From a virus, in the IMG/VR virus record IMGVR_UViG_3300035438_001307, positions 1 to 41,580 of that record: 41,580 bases of DNA. One strand, 5' to 3'. A model generated the notes under the pieces. It made no database searches and had not been told where the DNA came from. It saw only the letters and a list, made by a program, of their open reading frames with translations. Positions 1 to 6,868 of this stretch are shown here, one piece after another. Both the position numbers and the translations under genes were made by a program. Each line of letters opens with the position of its first letter. Position 1 is the stretch's first letter.

Positions 1-127
1 TGGTCAGCGTGCATGTGCCAGGGGCAGCGGTGCGGCCAAGCTGACAAGCGGTGACGATGACCTGGTCATTCACCTGCAAGTCCACCGTGCCATCGGCATG
101 CGTCTCAGCGATGACACAAGGCAGCGG
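1..127. repeat. Terminal direct repeat, left copy
   Basis: These 127 bases are identical to positions 41454-41580. An exact 127-bp overlap is what an assembler with a k-mer of 127 leaves when it closes a circle, and a gene reads through the join in one frame. I therefore read it as circular closure, giving a unique length of 41,453 bp, and not as a packaged terminal repeat. Confidence 0.93.
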
Positions 128-166
128 CGGGCGATTGGCTTGATGGTAGCAGGCAGGAGTCGGCAT
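1..166 (-). CDS. Small head/head-tail region protein, 5' part (spans the circle junction)
   Basis: This is the N-terminal part of a 72-residue protein whose other part lies at the right end. Starting at the ATG at 166 and passing from base 1 to base 41453, the frame stays open for 219 nt and ends at a TAA at 41401-41403. The product starts MPTPACYHQANRPP, has a hydrophilic middle with a V-D-L-Q-V-N-D-Q-V-I-V stretch suggesting small beta strands, contains three cysteines after the start region, and ends in a basic RRTRSKA tail. Upstream is a TTGACA box 16 nt before the start and an array of CCACTCCA repeats. No family is recognised. Its position between head and tail modules suggests a small virion or head-completion protein, which is inference only. 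Confidence 0.75.
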   Translation of the reverse strand, partial: MPTPACYHQANRPPLPCVIAETHADGTVDLQVNDQVIVTACQLGRTAAPGTCTLT

Positions 167-182
167 GGCAATGGAGGGGGAA

Positions 183-188
183 TGTCAA
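183..188 (-). promoter_or_regulatory. TTGACA box upstream of the junction gene
   Basis: TTGACA on the minus strand, 16 nt before the ATG at 166, separated by a C-rich spacer without a Shine-Dalgarno sequence. It is one of a family of boxes at similar distances from start codons (41312-41317, 4810-4815, 6858-6863, 9923-9928, 26016-26021, 30405-30410, 37016-37021, 39822-39827). Confidence 0.5.
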
Positions 189-199
189 CGGGAGACGGG

Positions 200-249
200 A
201 GTGGTGGAGTGGTGGAGTGGTGGAGTGGTGGAGTGGTGGAGTGGTGGAG
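200..249. repeat. Minisatellite, about six CCACTCCA units
   Basis: A tandem array of an 8-bp unit, CCACTCCA on the minus strand, lies in the leader of the junction gene. Shorter arrays of the same unit precede the genes starting at 32157 and 39792. Confidence 0.9.
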
Positions 250-258
250 CAGCAAAAA

Positions 259-317
259 GCCGAACGTCCGCTGCACCGATCTGAGCTGAGGCTCAGTCGG
301 TGAGCTTTTTGTTATGC
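259..317 (+). other. attC-like integron recombination site 1
   Basis: The order of boxes is R'' GCCGAAC (259-265), L'' GCTGCACCGA (270-279), a small hairpin CTGAGC-TGAG-GCTCAG (281-296), L' TCGGTGAGC (297-305) and R' GTTATGC (311-317). L'' and L' pair except for one extra base in L'', the extrahelical-base asymmetry typical of attC sites. Length is 59 nt, within the attC range. R' overlaps the stop codon of the minus-strand gene 312-473. A close relative is at 30414-30474. A hairpin terminator followed by T residues is the main alternative, and both roles are possible. Confidence 0.6.
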
Positions 318-473
318 TTTGAGTGACCGAAGCGACAGCAGTAGCGCCAGACCTACCGAATAGTGGATAAGTCCCGTTTTCCAGTCACCAGACTTGGCGC
401 ACAGGATGAAATGCACCGGCGCGATACCGATGCAGTAGAGGATTGAGATCATGTCGATTACGAGTCTAAGCAT
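312..473 (-). CDS. Small two-helix membrane protein
   Basis: A 53-residue protein with two hydrophobic segments: residues 3-22 (leucine, valine and isoleucine rich, with a Cys) and about 34-47 (Y-S-V-G-L-A-L-L-L-S). It ends in a basic SLRSLKA tail. The start at 473 is chosen because ATG lies inside the end of the preceding gene (ATGCTTAG overlap, typical of translational coupling). The stop codon sits in the R' box of attC-like site 1, as stop codons often do in integron gene cassettes. No family is recognised. A membrane protein in a moron-like block could alter the host envelope or exclude other phages, but that is only an inference. Confidence 0.55.
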   Translation of the reverse strand: MLRLVIDMISILYCIGIAPVHFILCAKSGDWKTGLIHYSVGLALLLSLRSLKA

Positions 474-675
474 ACCAAGGGCGATGGTGGGCAACCCGCG
501 CCAGCGGGTTGCATTGTTCAGGTATCGGAGCCTGCTGGCGCTGGCTCGGTTGCCACATCTCTTTGTTCGGAGCGCAGTCCATTGTGTGCAGCACATCGAA
601 GATGAGATGGACACCCACAGAAAAGCAGGTTGCCAGGATCAGGGCAGCGAGAGCATACAGAATGCGTTCTTTCAT
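466..675 (-). CDS. Small membrane or secreted protein
   Basis: A 69-residue protein beginning MKERILYALAALILATCF, a basic N-terminus followed by a strong hydrophobic helix (signal anchor or signal peptide). The remainder is hydrophilic with two cysteines and no known motif. It is one of the few genes here with a clear Shine-Dalgarno sequence: GAGGAA lies 8 nt before the ATG at 675. The ATG overlaps the upstream gene stop as ATGA, and the end overlaps the start of gene 312-473, so the two are probably translated together. Function is unknown. Confidence 0.6.
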   Translation of the reverse strand: MKERILYALAALILATCFSVGVHLIFDVLHTMDCAPNKEMWQPSQRQQAPIPEQCNPLARVAHHRPWYA

Positions 676-1001
676 TTCGATAGTTCCTCGCTTCCACTGG
701 CTGATTGGGCTGCGTGCTGTGAAAGGATCACCTCGATGGCAGTGACATTGTGTTCAGGGAACTCGCCAAGCGCGGACTGACAGTGGGCAAAGAGCAGACC
801 GATGTAATACCCCTCCCGATAGGCGGCTAAGTGCTCGCGGCCGCCCATCTTTTTTGGACGCTTGGAATAGGCTTCCTCCATCATGTTTTGAATGGCAATA
901 AAGGCGGCCCGGTAGCCATCTAATTTTGCCTGGCTGTCAGGTGCTGCGGTCGCCGTGAAGTCAGGAGTTTGCCGACTAGGAATTGGTTTGCGAGTCTTCA
1001 T
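672..1001 (-). CDS. Hypothetical protein of the moron-like block
   Basis: A 109-residue soluble protein. Residues 1-22 are basic and proline/threonine rich. Residues 25-85 are probably helical (AKLDGYRAAFIAIQNMMEEAY, then GREHLAAYREGYYIGLLFAHC). It overlaps both neighbours by 4 bp (ATGA), so it sits in a tightly coupled unit with 998-1225 and 466-675. No catalytic motif or known domain is visible. Confidence 0.65.
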   Translation of the reverse strand: MKTRKPIPSRQTPDFTATAAPDSQAKLDGYRAAFIAIQNMMEEAYSKRPKKMGGREHLAAYREGYYIGLLFAHCQSALGEFPEHNVTAIEVILSQHAAQSASGSEELSK

Positions 1002-1225
1002 TCTTCTTCGATTTGGTAGCCCAAGAGATCTGAAGCACCACGCACGAATTTGGAGCAGAAATGGAGATCACATAATAAAGGCGGCTGCTTTGGTTTCATG
1101 GAACCTTGCAGAACCTTGAACAATAATAGCTGCGCCTCTGTTTCACCATTTGGGAGCGAGATTTGATACTCCTTTTCAATGGCACCACAGCGGCGGCACT
1201 TGTATTCAAAGACGGCTTTTTTCAT
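998..1225 (-). CDS. Zinc-ribbon-like small protein
   Basis: A 75-residue protein with a CxxC pair near the N-terminus (Y-K-C-R-R-C-G) and a second pair in the C-terminal half (L-C-D-L-H-F-C). This spacing is compatible with a metal-binding zinc ribbon, although the second pair is C-x4-C instead of the usual C-x2-C. It overlaps the flanking genes by 4 bp (ATGA) and is cotranscribed with the glycosyltransferase-like gene upstream. A nucleic-acid or protein-binding role is the usual reading of such ribbons; the partner is not known. Confidence 0.6.
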   Translation of the reverse strand: MKKAVFEYKCRRCGAIEKEYQISLPNGETEAQLLLFKVLQGSMKPKQPPLLCDLHFCSKFVRGASDLLGYQIEEE

Positions 1226-1893
1226 AGTGGTTGAGCGAAGGATTCGACGTCTTGGAGAGGGTAGATCATCTCGCCGACGTGTTTGAGGATGACGGTGGTG
1301 TCCATCAAGATGTCGAAGCCGAGGTCGAGGGCGCGCTGGCAGAACATCCAGTCCTCGGACAGGTAGCGGCGGCGACCCTCAAAGGCACGGACGCCGGTGG
1401 CGAAGAAGTCATGCTTGACGCCGGACTCGTCACCTTCATCGGGATCATACTCGATCTCGGGGTGCTGATTGATCATGGCGAGGAGGACGGCCCGGGAAAC
1501 CATGAGGCAGCCGGTGCCGGCATACTTGACGCGCTGGAGGCCATCAGGCCGATCAGGCTCGGGCTGGTCGAGGACGTTGCAGACCCAGCCTAACTCTTTT
1601 TGCTTTTTGGGATACAGACCGGCGATGATGTCGATCCCGGCTTCGGCGTGGGCGATGAGCTTGGCGATGTGCTCGGGGGAGAAGATGAGGTCGGTGTCCA
1701 ACTGCAGCATGTGGGTGCAGTCGCTGGCGAGGAATTGCGCGCAGAGGCGATTGCGGGCGCGGGCGACGAGGCTGTCACCGACACAGGGGCGGATGATCAT
1801 GGGGCATGGACGCTGCGTGATGAGAGCGAACATGGAGTGGACGAAGTGCGCGTTGTAGGCGCCGTAAACGGGGAGGCCGAGGAAGAGCTTCAT
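1222..1893 (-). CDS. GT-A type glycosyltransferase-like protein
   Basis: A 223-residue protein. Residues 2-9 (KLFLGLPV) form the first beta strand of a GT-A nucleotide-sugar fold, residues 44-55 carry a basic helix (ARARNRLCAQFL), and L-D-T-D-L at 65-69 supplies a DxD metal-binding motif (D66, D68). Residues 85-96 (AGIDIIAGLYPKK) and a late acidic S-E-D-W motif also fit this superfamily. Phages use such enzymes to decorate virion proteins, DNA or the host envelope; the substrate cannot be read here. I start at 1893, where homology begins; an upstream ATG would add about 44 low-complexity residues encoded by tandem repeats. No Shine-Dalgarno is present. The gene follows a terminator and begins the moron-like block. 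Confidence 0.75.
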   Translation of the reverse strand: MKLFLGLPVYGAYNAHFVHSMFALITQRPCPMIIRPCVGDSLVARARNRLCAQFLASDCTHMLQLDTDLIFSPEHIAKLIAHAEAGIDIIAGLYPKKQKELGWVCNVLDQPEPDRPDGLQRVKYAGTGCLMVSRAVLLAMINQHPEIEYDPDEGDESGVKHDFFATGVRAFEGRRRYLSEDWMFCQRALDLGFDILMDTTVILKHVGEMIYPLQDVESFAQPL

Positions 1894-1930
1894 GAGAAAG
1901 GATGAAGGGTGAAGGATGAAGGGTGAAGGA
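1894..1930. repeat. CTTCACCCTTCATCC tandem repeat before the glycosyltransferase
   Basis: Alternating GAAGGGT/GAAGGAT units (plus-strand reading) lie directly before the start at 1893, giving a pyrimidine-rich leader with no Shine-Dalgarno. A related repeat is inside gene 19714-20316 near 20155-20190. Confidence 0.75.
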
Positions 1931-1934
1931 CACG

Positions 1935-1972
1935 AAAAAGGCCAGGCCCGCTGGAGCTGCGGACACTGGCCT
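1935..1972 (-). terminator. Rho-independent terminator after the head genes
   Basis: On the minus strand, AGGCCAG plus GTCCGC pairs with GCGGGC plus CTGGCCT (one bulged base, one G-U pair, loop of 7), followed by a run of T. It ends head-gene transcription after 2044-2430 and separates it from the glycosyltransferase block. Confidence 0.75.
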
Positions 1973-2043
1973 AAGTTGTGGGCACGAGGCCCGACAGATG
2001 AGAGAAGGCGCGGGAGTGGCTCCACTCACTCCCACGCTGGAGG

Positions 2044-2430
2044 TCAGACGATGATCTCGATGCCGAAGGTGCCATCACCTGCGTTGCCACCATTGGCTTC
2101 ACCCAGCGCGCTGGCGAAGATGTAGGATTTGTCGAGGTTAGGCGGCAGGATCACTTCACGATTGCTGGCGACGTGGTTGGCGGCATTGCCTGCGACAACG
2201 AAGGCACCCTGAACGAGCGATGCGTTGGCACCGTTGGCCTCATTGGAAGCATACAACGAATAGTTGATGTTCTTGGAGTTGGCTCCAGTAGCGACGCCGT
2301 TGTAGAGGCGGACGCGGAACTGGTTGGTGAAGGGACGCACCGCCTGCTGAGGCAGGGCGATGGTGTTGGTATTGACGGTGTTTGCCGCATTGGGCATGGC
2401 CGCTGTTTGGAGGAGGGAATTGTCTTTCAT
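2044..2430 (-). CDS. Small head protein, probable capsid decoration protein
   Basis: A 128-residue protein directly downstream of the major capsid gene and before a terminator. It is rich in Asn, Ala and Thr, with alternating strand-like segments (FRVRLYNGV near residue 37 and a final T-F-G-I-E-I-I-V). There is no signal peptide and no catalytic motif. In lambda-like genomes a small decoration or head-stabilisation protein is encoded beside the coat protein, so that role is likely from position. No sequence family was recognised. The leader is CT-rich with a weak AGGA about 11 nt upstream of the start. Confidence 0.6.
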   Translation of the reverse strand: MKDNSLLQTAAMPNAANTVNTNTIALPQQAVRPFTNQFRVRLYNGVATGANSKNINYSLYASNEANGANASLVQGAFVVAGNAANHVASNREVILPPNLDKSYIFASALGEANGGNAGDGTFGIEIIV

Positions 2431-2458
2431 GGGAGGGAGGTCCTGTGAGGTGAATTGT

Positions 2459-2476
2459 GCAGCGTTAGAGGTTAGG
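2459..2476. repeat. 18-bp dispersed repeat, copy 1
   Basis: GCAGCGTTAGAGGTTAGG, covering the major capsid stop codon, is repeated exactly at 33546-33563, with a shorter relative at 33572-33581 over the stop of gene 33573-34466. Confidence 0.85.
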
Positions 2477-3548
2477 CCTCGATGGCATCCGCCTCACCGA
2501 TGGAGAGATCGGCATAGACGATTGGGATGCCGTTCCAGTTCTCTGGCGGTGGCGGGTAGGTGTTGAAGGTGGCCTGATTGGCGTCACCGGACTGGCCCAT
2601 GACGAAGTTGACGGCCGTGGCCTGACGGCTGGCGGCGAGCTGCTCACCGGAGCGGGAGCCCATGGCGAACTTGGTCGGGCGCTTGCCGGGACCGAAGCTG
2701 CGGGTGAGCTTGGACATGAGGGCATCGGTGAGACCCTTGCCACTGTCGGCGGTGAGGTTGGCGATGCGGCGGAGGCTGAACTGCGTGGGCACCACGGAGT
2801 TTGGCGTCTGGTTGAAGCCAGCGACGCTGAGGCCGATGTGGCCGGAGAACTGCTGCAGGTCATGCAGGCTCTTCTTGGTGGACTCGTTGGCGTCCGGGGC
2901 CTCGTTGCTGGTGACCATCTCGGAGAGCTGGAAGAGCTCGCCCGCACCGGTCATGTCGTTACCCAGCACGAGCTGGACATCGAGCTCGCCTTCGATGAAG
3001 GCGTAGACGCTGGCTGCCGTGTTAGCGGTGGTGCCAGCGGCATTGATGACGGACTTGGCGAAGCTGCTGGCGGCGGCGCTGGCCGTGGCGGCGAGGACGT
3101 TGGCGGTGATGTAGGGCGTGAGCTCCTTGAAGCCGGGGAAGCCCTTGGCATCAAAGGCAGTGCCCTGGATGATCTGCTTCTCGATGGCGATGCCCTGGCT
3201 GCGCATCTTGCTCATGGTCTGGAGATCAAACCAGGTGTAGCCGACCTGACCGTGCTCGGCGTCCCACTTCTGGGCGCTGATGCGCTCGGCCTTGATCTGA
3301 CCGCCGACGAGCGAGCAGTCGAACTCACGCAGGGCGAGGGTGGCCTCGGTCGGGGTGAAGCCTTCACCATAATTCACGAACGCATTGGCAGCGGCGTGAG
3401 CGGTGAGGGCGAGCGACATGAAGCGCGTGCCGCGAGCGGTGCGTGTGTCGAGGGTGGCGAGCAGGGGCGTCTCAGCGATGAGGGCCATGATCAGACCGGC
3501 GGTCAGTGGGACCTGACGGCCTTGGGCGATTTGGAGTGCGTTTGGCAT
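2472..3548 (-). CDS. Major capsid protein
   Basis: A 358-residue protein encoded directly after the protease-scaffold gene, which is where lambda-like phages place the HK97-fold coat protein. The N-terminus (MPNALQIAQGRQVPLTAGLI, then a stretch near A-E-T-P-L-L) resembles the N-arm of coat proteins. The middle holds a long central segment (FDLQTMSKMRSQGIAIEKQI), and the C-terminus ends in strand-rich GIPIVYADLSIGEADAIEA. Few cysteines, no signal peptide. I assign it by position, length and composition; no coat subfamily was identified. The leader is C-rich without Shine-Dalgarno. The stop codon lies in an 18-bp dispersed repeat. Confidence 0.8.
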   Translation of the reverse strand: MPNALQIAQGRQVPLTAGLIMALIAETPLLATLDTRTARGTRFMSLALTAHAAANAFVNYGEGFTPTEATLALREFDCSLVGGQIKAERISAQKWDAEHGQVGYTWFDLQTMSKMRSQGIAIEKQIIQGTAFDAKGFPGFKELTPYITANVLAATASAAASSFAKSVINAAGTTANTAASVYAFIEGELDVQLVLGNDMTGAGELFQLSEMVTSNEAPDANESTKKSLHDLQQFSGHIGLSVAGFNQTPNSVVPTQFSLRRIANLTADSGKGLTDALMSKLTRSFGPGKRPTKFAMGSRSGEQLAASRQATAVNFVMGQSGDANQATFNTYPPPPENWNGIPIVYADLSIGEADAIEA

Positions 3549-3581
3549 GGTAGTCGGTGCGGTGGAGTGTGGGACGCGAGA

Positions 3582-4796
3582 TTAAACGGAGGCGGAGATG
3601 GGGAGGGCCGTCTTGGCGGCATTGCTGCGGCCGAGGTTGATGAGCTGAAGTGCGGTCATTCCGACGACATTCACCGGAGCGGCAGGTGCCTGAGCGGGAG
3701 CGGACGGGGAGGGCGCACCACCGAGGGCGGCGTGGGTGACACCAGCAGCGCCGAGGGCGGCCTGATTGGTGATGTGAGCCTGGACGGCGGCGGTGGCGGC
3801 ATTGGTCACCATCTGATTGATCTGCTCCTGCGTGAGCTGCACCATGTTCACCGGAGCGGCAGCATTCACGGGCGCAGCGGCGGGCGCTGGTGCGGATGCT
3901 GCGGCTGGCGCTGGAGCAGCGGCGGCGACGGGGGCTGGGACGGGTGCGGCACCTCCACCAGCAGGTGGCGTTTCGGTGGCGGCGTTCAGGAGTGGGGTGC
4001 GGAGCTTCATGGGCGGTGGAGATGCGGCGAGCGCGTTCGAGACGCGGGACATGTCAAACAGGGCGAGCACTTCTGCGGGTGCGGCGGCGAGCATGGCGCG
4101 ATTCGTGGGCTGCAAGGTGCCGGCACGCGCGGCGAGATTGGCCAGGGGCTCAATAACGGTGTCGGCGAAGCCGGAGTCGACGGCGGTCTGGCCGTCCATC
4201 CACGTTTCTTCCTGAATCAAAATGCGGATTTCTTCGGGTGTCTGGCCGGTGCGCTTGGCGTAGAGATTGACCAGGGTGGCGTCAATGCTGTCGAGCATGT
4301 CGGCATACTGGCGCATGTCATCGGCTCCGCCGCAGGCGCAGCCGTTGCTGCCATGGATCATCATCCAGGCATTGGCCGGGATGCGGATCTCATCACAGGC
4401 CATGGCGGGATAGGTGGCGGCAGAAGCGCAGATGCCATCGATGACGCATATCTTCTGCGCGGGGTGACGGGACAGGAGATTGTGGATGGCCATGCCGGTG
4501 AAGACGTCGCCACCTTCACTGAAAATGGTGAGCTGGATTTTCTTCACGTCGCCGAGCTCCTCGAGCTCGTGCTCGAACTCTTTCAGGGTGCCGGCACCGT
4601 CGGTCTCGATCTCTTCACCACACCAGTCGGTGGTGACTTTTGGCATGCCAATGTAACCGCGAAGTTTGATCTCAGCATACCCGGACTCGGCGTAGTTGGT
4701 GACCTTAAACCAAGGGGCTGCGGAGGCTGGGGTGGCAGGGGTCGGCGCAGGGGCACGATTGGAGGGAGGGAGGATCTTACGTTTATCACGGCGCAT
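3582..4796 (-). CDS. ClpP-like head maturation protease fused to a scaffold-like tail
   Basis: A 404-residue protein. Residues 40-215 form a ClpP/crotonase-fold serine protease: S-E-G-G-D-V-F-T-G (93-101) is the oxyanion strand, Ser125 in G-I-C-A-S-A-A is the nucleophile, and His148 in M-I-H-G-S is the general base. Residues 265-330 are an Ala/Pro linker, followed by a helical segment (QLTQEQINQMVTNAATAAV) and another Ala/Pro region. This fits a protease carrying its own scaffolding domain, as in lambda C/Nu3-type genes. It would cleave scaffold during prohead maturation. A TTGACA box lies 13 nt before the ATG. It is separated from the portal gene by a strong palindromic terminator. Confidence 0.9.
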   Translation of the reverse strand: MRRDKRKILPPSNRAPAPTPATPASAAPWFKVTNYAESGYAEIKLRGYIGMPKVTTDWCGEEIETDGAGTLKEFEHELEELGDVKKIQLTIFSEGGDVFTGMAIHNLLSRHPAQKICVIDGICASAATYPAMACDEIRIPANAWMMIHGSNGCACGGADDMRQYADMLDSIDATLVNLYAKRTGQTPEEIRILIQEETWMDGQTAVDSGFADTVIEPLANLAARAGTLQPTNRAMLAAAPAEVLALFDMSRVSNALAASPPPMKLRTPLLNAATETPPAGGGAAPVPAPVAAAAPAPAAASAPAPAAAPVNAAAPVNMVQLTQEQINQMVTNAATAAVQAHITNQAALGAAGVTHAALGGAPSPSAPAQAPAAPVNVVGMTALQLINLGRSNAAKTALPISASV

Positions 4797-4809
4797 GTGG
4801 CTGCGCGGA

Positions 4810-4815
4810 TGTCAA
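4810..4815 (-). promoter_or_regulatory. TTGACA box before the protease gene
   Basis: TTGACA on the minus strand followed by exactly 13 nt and then the ATG at 4796. It lies only 10 bp after the palindromic terminator, so any transcript of the protease gene that starts downstream of that terminator would begin near this box. Confidence 0.5.
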
Positions 4816-4824
4816 TGGACACGA

Positions 4825-4858
4825 AAAAGCCCACCACGGAATTCCGTGGTGGGCTTTT
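4825..4858. terminator. Perfect 34-bp palindrome, bidirectional terminator
   Basis: Bases 4825-4858 read the same on both strands: AAAAGCCCACCACGGAA and its reverse complement. The hairpin would have a 17-bp arm with AATT at the centre and runs of A and T on both sides, so it can terminate on either strand. It lies between the portal stop (4868) and the protease start (4796). A 24-bp part of it recurs inside gene 13862-15994. Confidence 0.8.
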
Positions 4859-4867
4859 CGGAGGTGA

Positions 4868-6535
4868 TCACTCGGCAGGGGGCGGGATGAGCGGGGGCAG
4901 GCCGGCATTTGGATCGATGAATCCACCCTGACCGGACTGGCCGACCATCTGACCAGGCATCATGCTTTTCACGAGATCGTAAGGGACGCCTTCAGCGGCG
5001 CAGAGGTTCATCCAGTCTTTCACCTCGAGCACGCGGGCGCGGCGGACGTCGCTGGCTTCCTGACCGAGTTCAGCGTAAAATTCCTCTTCAGTGCCGAGGC
5101 CTTTGTCGAGGCGGTCGAGCCACGTTTTGTAGAAGTAGCGCTCGTCGATGGTGATCTTGCGCGGGCCATGCCAGCGGCAGAGGAAGGGATCAGCTCCATT
5201 GCGCGGAAGGCGGCCACCATTGATGCGGCCGGTGAGGATGCCCCAGCGCACAACGAAGTCACGGGTGGGCTTGCAGAAGCGGCTGATCATGCGGCGCATG
5301 ATGAAGCGGAAGAACCAGTCGGCCTGACTGAGGGTGAAGCGGGTCTCGGGGCCGGTGCGGCCACTGATGGCCCACACAAAGGAGGGCGGGATGCCGAAGC
5401 CCCAGGCGATGTCATTCACGAGCCAGTCCATGAAGCCGGTGAAGGTGAGGCTGGGGCGCTCACTCTTCACCATGTCGAGCTTCTCACCTTCCTTCAGCAC
5501 AGGGATCAAAGCGCCGCCCATGAAGTTGGCGTATTTGCGGAAGTTGTCGGTGCTGGTGGTCTCGGTGGCGGTGCCATTGGTGACAGGCCGGCCCTCGCTG
5601 GTCTTGGAGAAGCGGCGCTTGAAGACCTCACTCTCGAAGCCTTCCGGGATCTCGCCAGTCGGGGTGGTGATGACGGCTCCGAAGAAGGCGTTCAAGTAGG
5701 CAGCGGATTCTTCGAGGGTCTTGAGATCCATCATGGTGATGGCGGAAGATTGGCCGTGATGTGTCCAGGGCATGCCGCGCCCCTGACCGATGCGCTTGGG
5801 ATCGAGCACGAGCATGAAGTCCTGCGCGGCGAACTCGGTGAAGCTCTGCGGGGCATAACCATACGCGGCGGGATAGCCGGGGCCTGTCTCCATCTGGACG
5901 CGGTAGCGCTCAGGGCGACCATTGGCACCACGCAGGACGCCATCACGCCAGCCAGTGGTGCCGCCGAAATTGGACATGCCGCCGAGCCAGCCATCGGTGA
6001 TCTGATCGGAGGCGAACACTTGAAGTTTCGGGTAACCAATGATGCGACCGGAGGTGTCACGCGGCAGGATTTTAACGACGCCGCAGTCGCCATCAGTCAT
6101 CATGGCGGGGGCGATGAGCTCCTGCAGCTCGTAGAAATTATGCATGCCTGCGACATCGAGCCGGGACCAATCCTCTGCGGCCTCAAACACGGAGTCACAG
6201 AGGCGATTGCATGAGTCGTCGAACTCCTGATCACCAGTGCTGGCGTAGGGGATGATGCCACCACCGATGGAGTAGCGGGTGCTGCCCTCCACCATGGCGC
6301 GGCCGAGGCCGGTGCGGTTCACGATGAACCGGCTGCGGATCATGGAGGTGCGCCGGTCGACGGGCTTCATGTCCTGCAAATGGCGGGAGGTGAGGCCGGA
6401 GGGATCGGTGCCGCGCCCGGTGGCATTGGTGCCGAAGGGTGAGAGGGCGGCAGCGGAGGAGTCGGGCGCGACACTGTTCACCGGACGTGCGGTGAGTGCG
6501 GCGGCGACGCTGGTGAGGTAATTGCGGAGCTTCAT
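4868..6535 (-). CDS. Portal protein (lambda gpB family)
   Basis: A 555-residue protein between the connector gene and the head protease, the lambda B position. The N-terminal third contains F-I-V-N-R-T-G-L-G-R-A and a G-G-G-I-I-P segment, followed by D-G-D-C-G-V-V-K-I-L-P and the V-L-D-P-K-R-I-G-Q-G-R-G-M-P region typical of this portal family. The C-terminus is Pro/Gly/Gln-rich. Twelve copies would form the portal ring that binds terminase and the tail. The start at 6535 lies 3 nt after the connector stop, so the two are coupled. The strong palindrome follows the stop. Confidence 0.92.
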   Translation of the reverse strand: MKLRNYLTSVAAALTARPVNSVAPDSSAAALSPFGTNATGRGTDPSGLTSRHLQDMKPVDRRTSMIRSRFIVNRTGLGRAMVEGSTRYSIGGGIIPYASTGDQEFDDSCNRLCDSVFEAAEDWSRLDVAGMHNFYELQELIAPAMMTDGDCGVVKILPRDTSGRIIGYPKLQVFASDQITDGWLGGMSNFGGTTGWRDGVLRGANGRPERYRVQMETGPGYPAAYGYAPQSFTEFAAQDFMLVLDPKRIGQGRGMPWTHHGQSSAITMMDLKTLEESAAYLNAFFGAVITTPTGEIPEGFESEVFKRRFSKTSEGRPVTNGTATETTSTDNFRKYANFMGGALIPVLKEGEKLDMVKSERPSLTFTGFMDWLVNDIAWGFGIPPSFVWAISGRTGPETRFTLSQADWFFRFIMRRMISRFCKPTRDFVVRWGILTGRINGGRLPRNGADPFLCRWHGPRKITIDERYFYKTWLDRLDKGLGTEEEFYAELGQEASDVRRARVLEVKDWMNLCAAEGVPYDLVKSMMPGQMVGQSGQGGFIDPNAGLPPLIPPPAE

Positions 6536-6538
6536 TGG

Positions 6539-6841
6539 TTAGCCGAGAATGGAGCCGAACTGAACCTGCAGGAGTGAGCCGCTGCTGCCGAGATCGGTAT
6601 CACCGAGGTAGCGAAGGGCACCGACGATGGCGTCATGATTGGCCTGATCGGTGACGCGGCGGGCGCTGGTGCTGCTGCCGCCATCACTGGTGGAGCTGGT
6701 GATCTCATGGTCGCCAGCGCGGACGGCTTCGGAGTATTTCCGGCGCTCCACTTTCAGCCAGGCGATCTGGGCGGCAGTGTCGGCCCCGGCCTGATCGGCG
6801 GCATCGAGCAGCCAGAGATTGATGAGTGAGCGGTCGGCCAT
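6539..6841 (-). CDS. gpW-like head-tail joining protein
   Basis: A 100-residue protein between the large terminase and the portal, exactly where lambda has W. The first half is helical (LINLWLLDAADQAGADTAAQ, then AWLKVERRKYSEAVRAGD) and matches the helix pattern of gpW-like connectors; a Ser/Thr-rich linker and a short second half follow. Lambda gpW has 68 residues, so this is longer. It would plug the portal after DNA packaging. A TTGACA box lies 16 nt upstream of the ATG. Confidence 0.7.
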   Translation of the reverse strand: MADRSLINLWLLDAADQAGADTAAQIAWLKVERRKYSEAVRAGDHEITSSTSDGGSSTSARRVTDQANHDAIVGALRYLGDTDLGSSGSLLQVQFGSILG

Positions 6842-6857
6842 GTGCGGGAGGGCCGAG

Positions 6858-6863
6858 TGTCAA
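6858..6863 (-). promoter_or_regulatory. TTGACA box before the gpW-like gene
   Basis: TTGACA on the minus strand, 16 nt before the ATG at 6841, in the 27-nt gap after the large terminase stop. The spacer is C-rich and has no Shine-Dalgarno. Confidence 0.45.
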
Positions 6864-6868
6864 AGGTT

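Noticed and set aside
1-127. Genuine packaged direct terminal repeats
   Set aside because: The exact 127-bp length matches assembler overlap and a GpA-type terminase implies cos ends; coverage data would be needed to claim otherwise.
559-571. TCTTTGTTCGG inside gene 466-675 as another attC right half
   Set aside because: It resembles the R' side of attC-like site 2 but there is no L' or R'' partner and it lies in a coding frame.
2838-4931. A 697-codon open frame on the plus strand opposite the capsid and protease genes
   Set aside because: Gly/Ala/Asp-rich mirror translation of the GC-rich opposite-strand genes; no domain, and the minus-strand proteins are clear.
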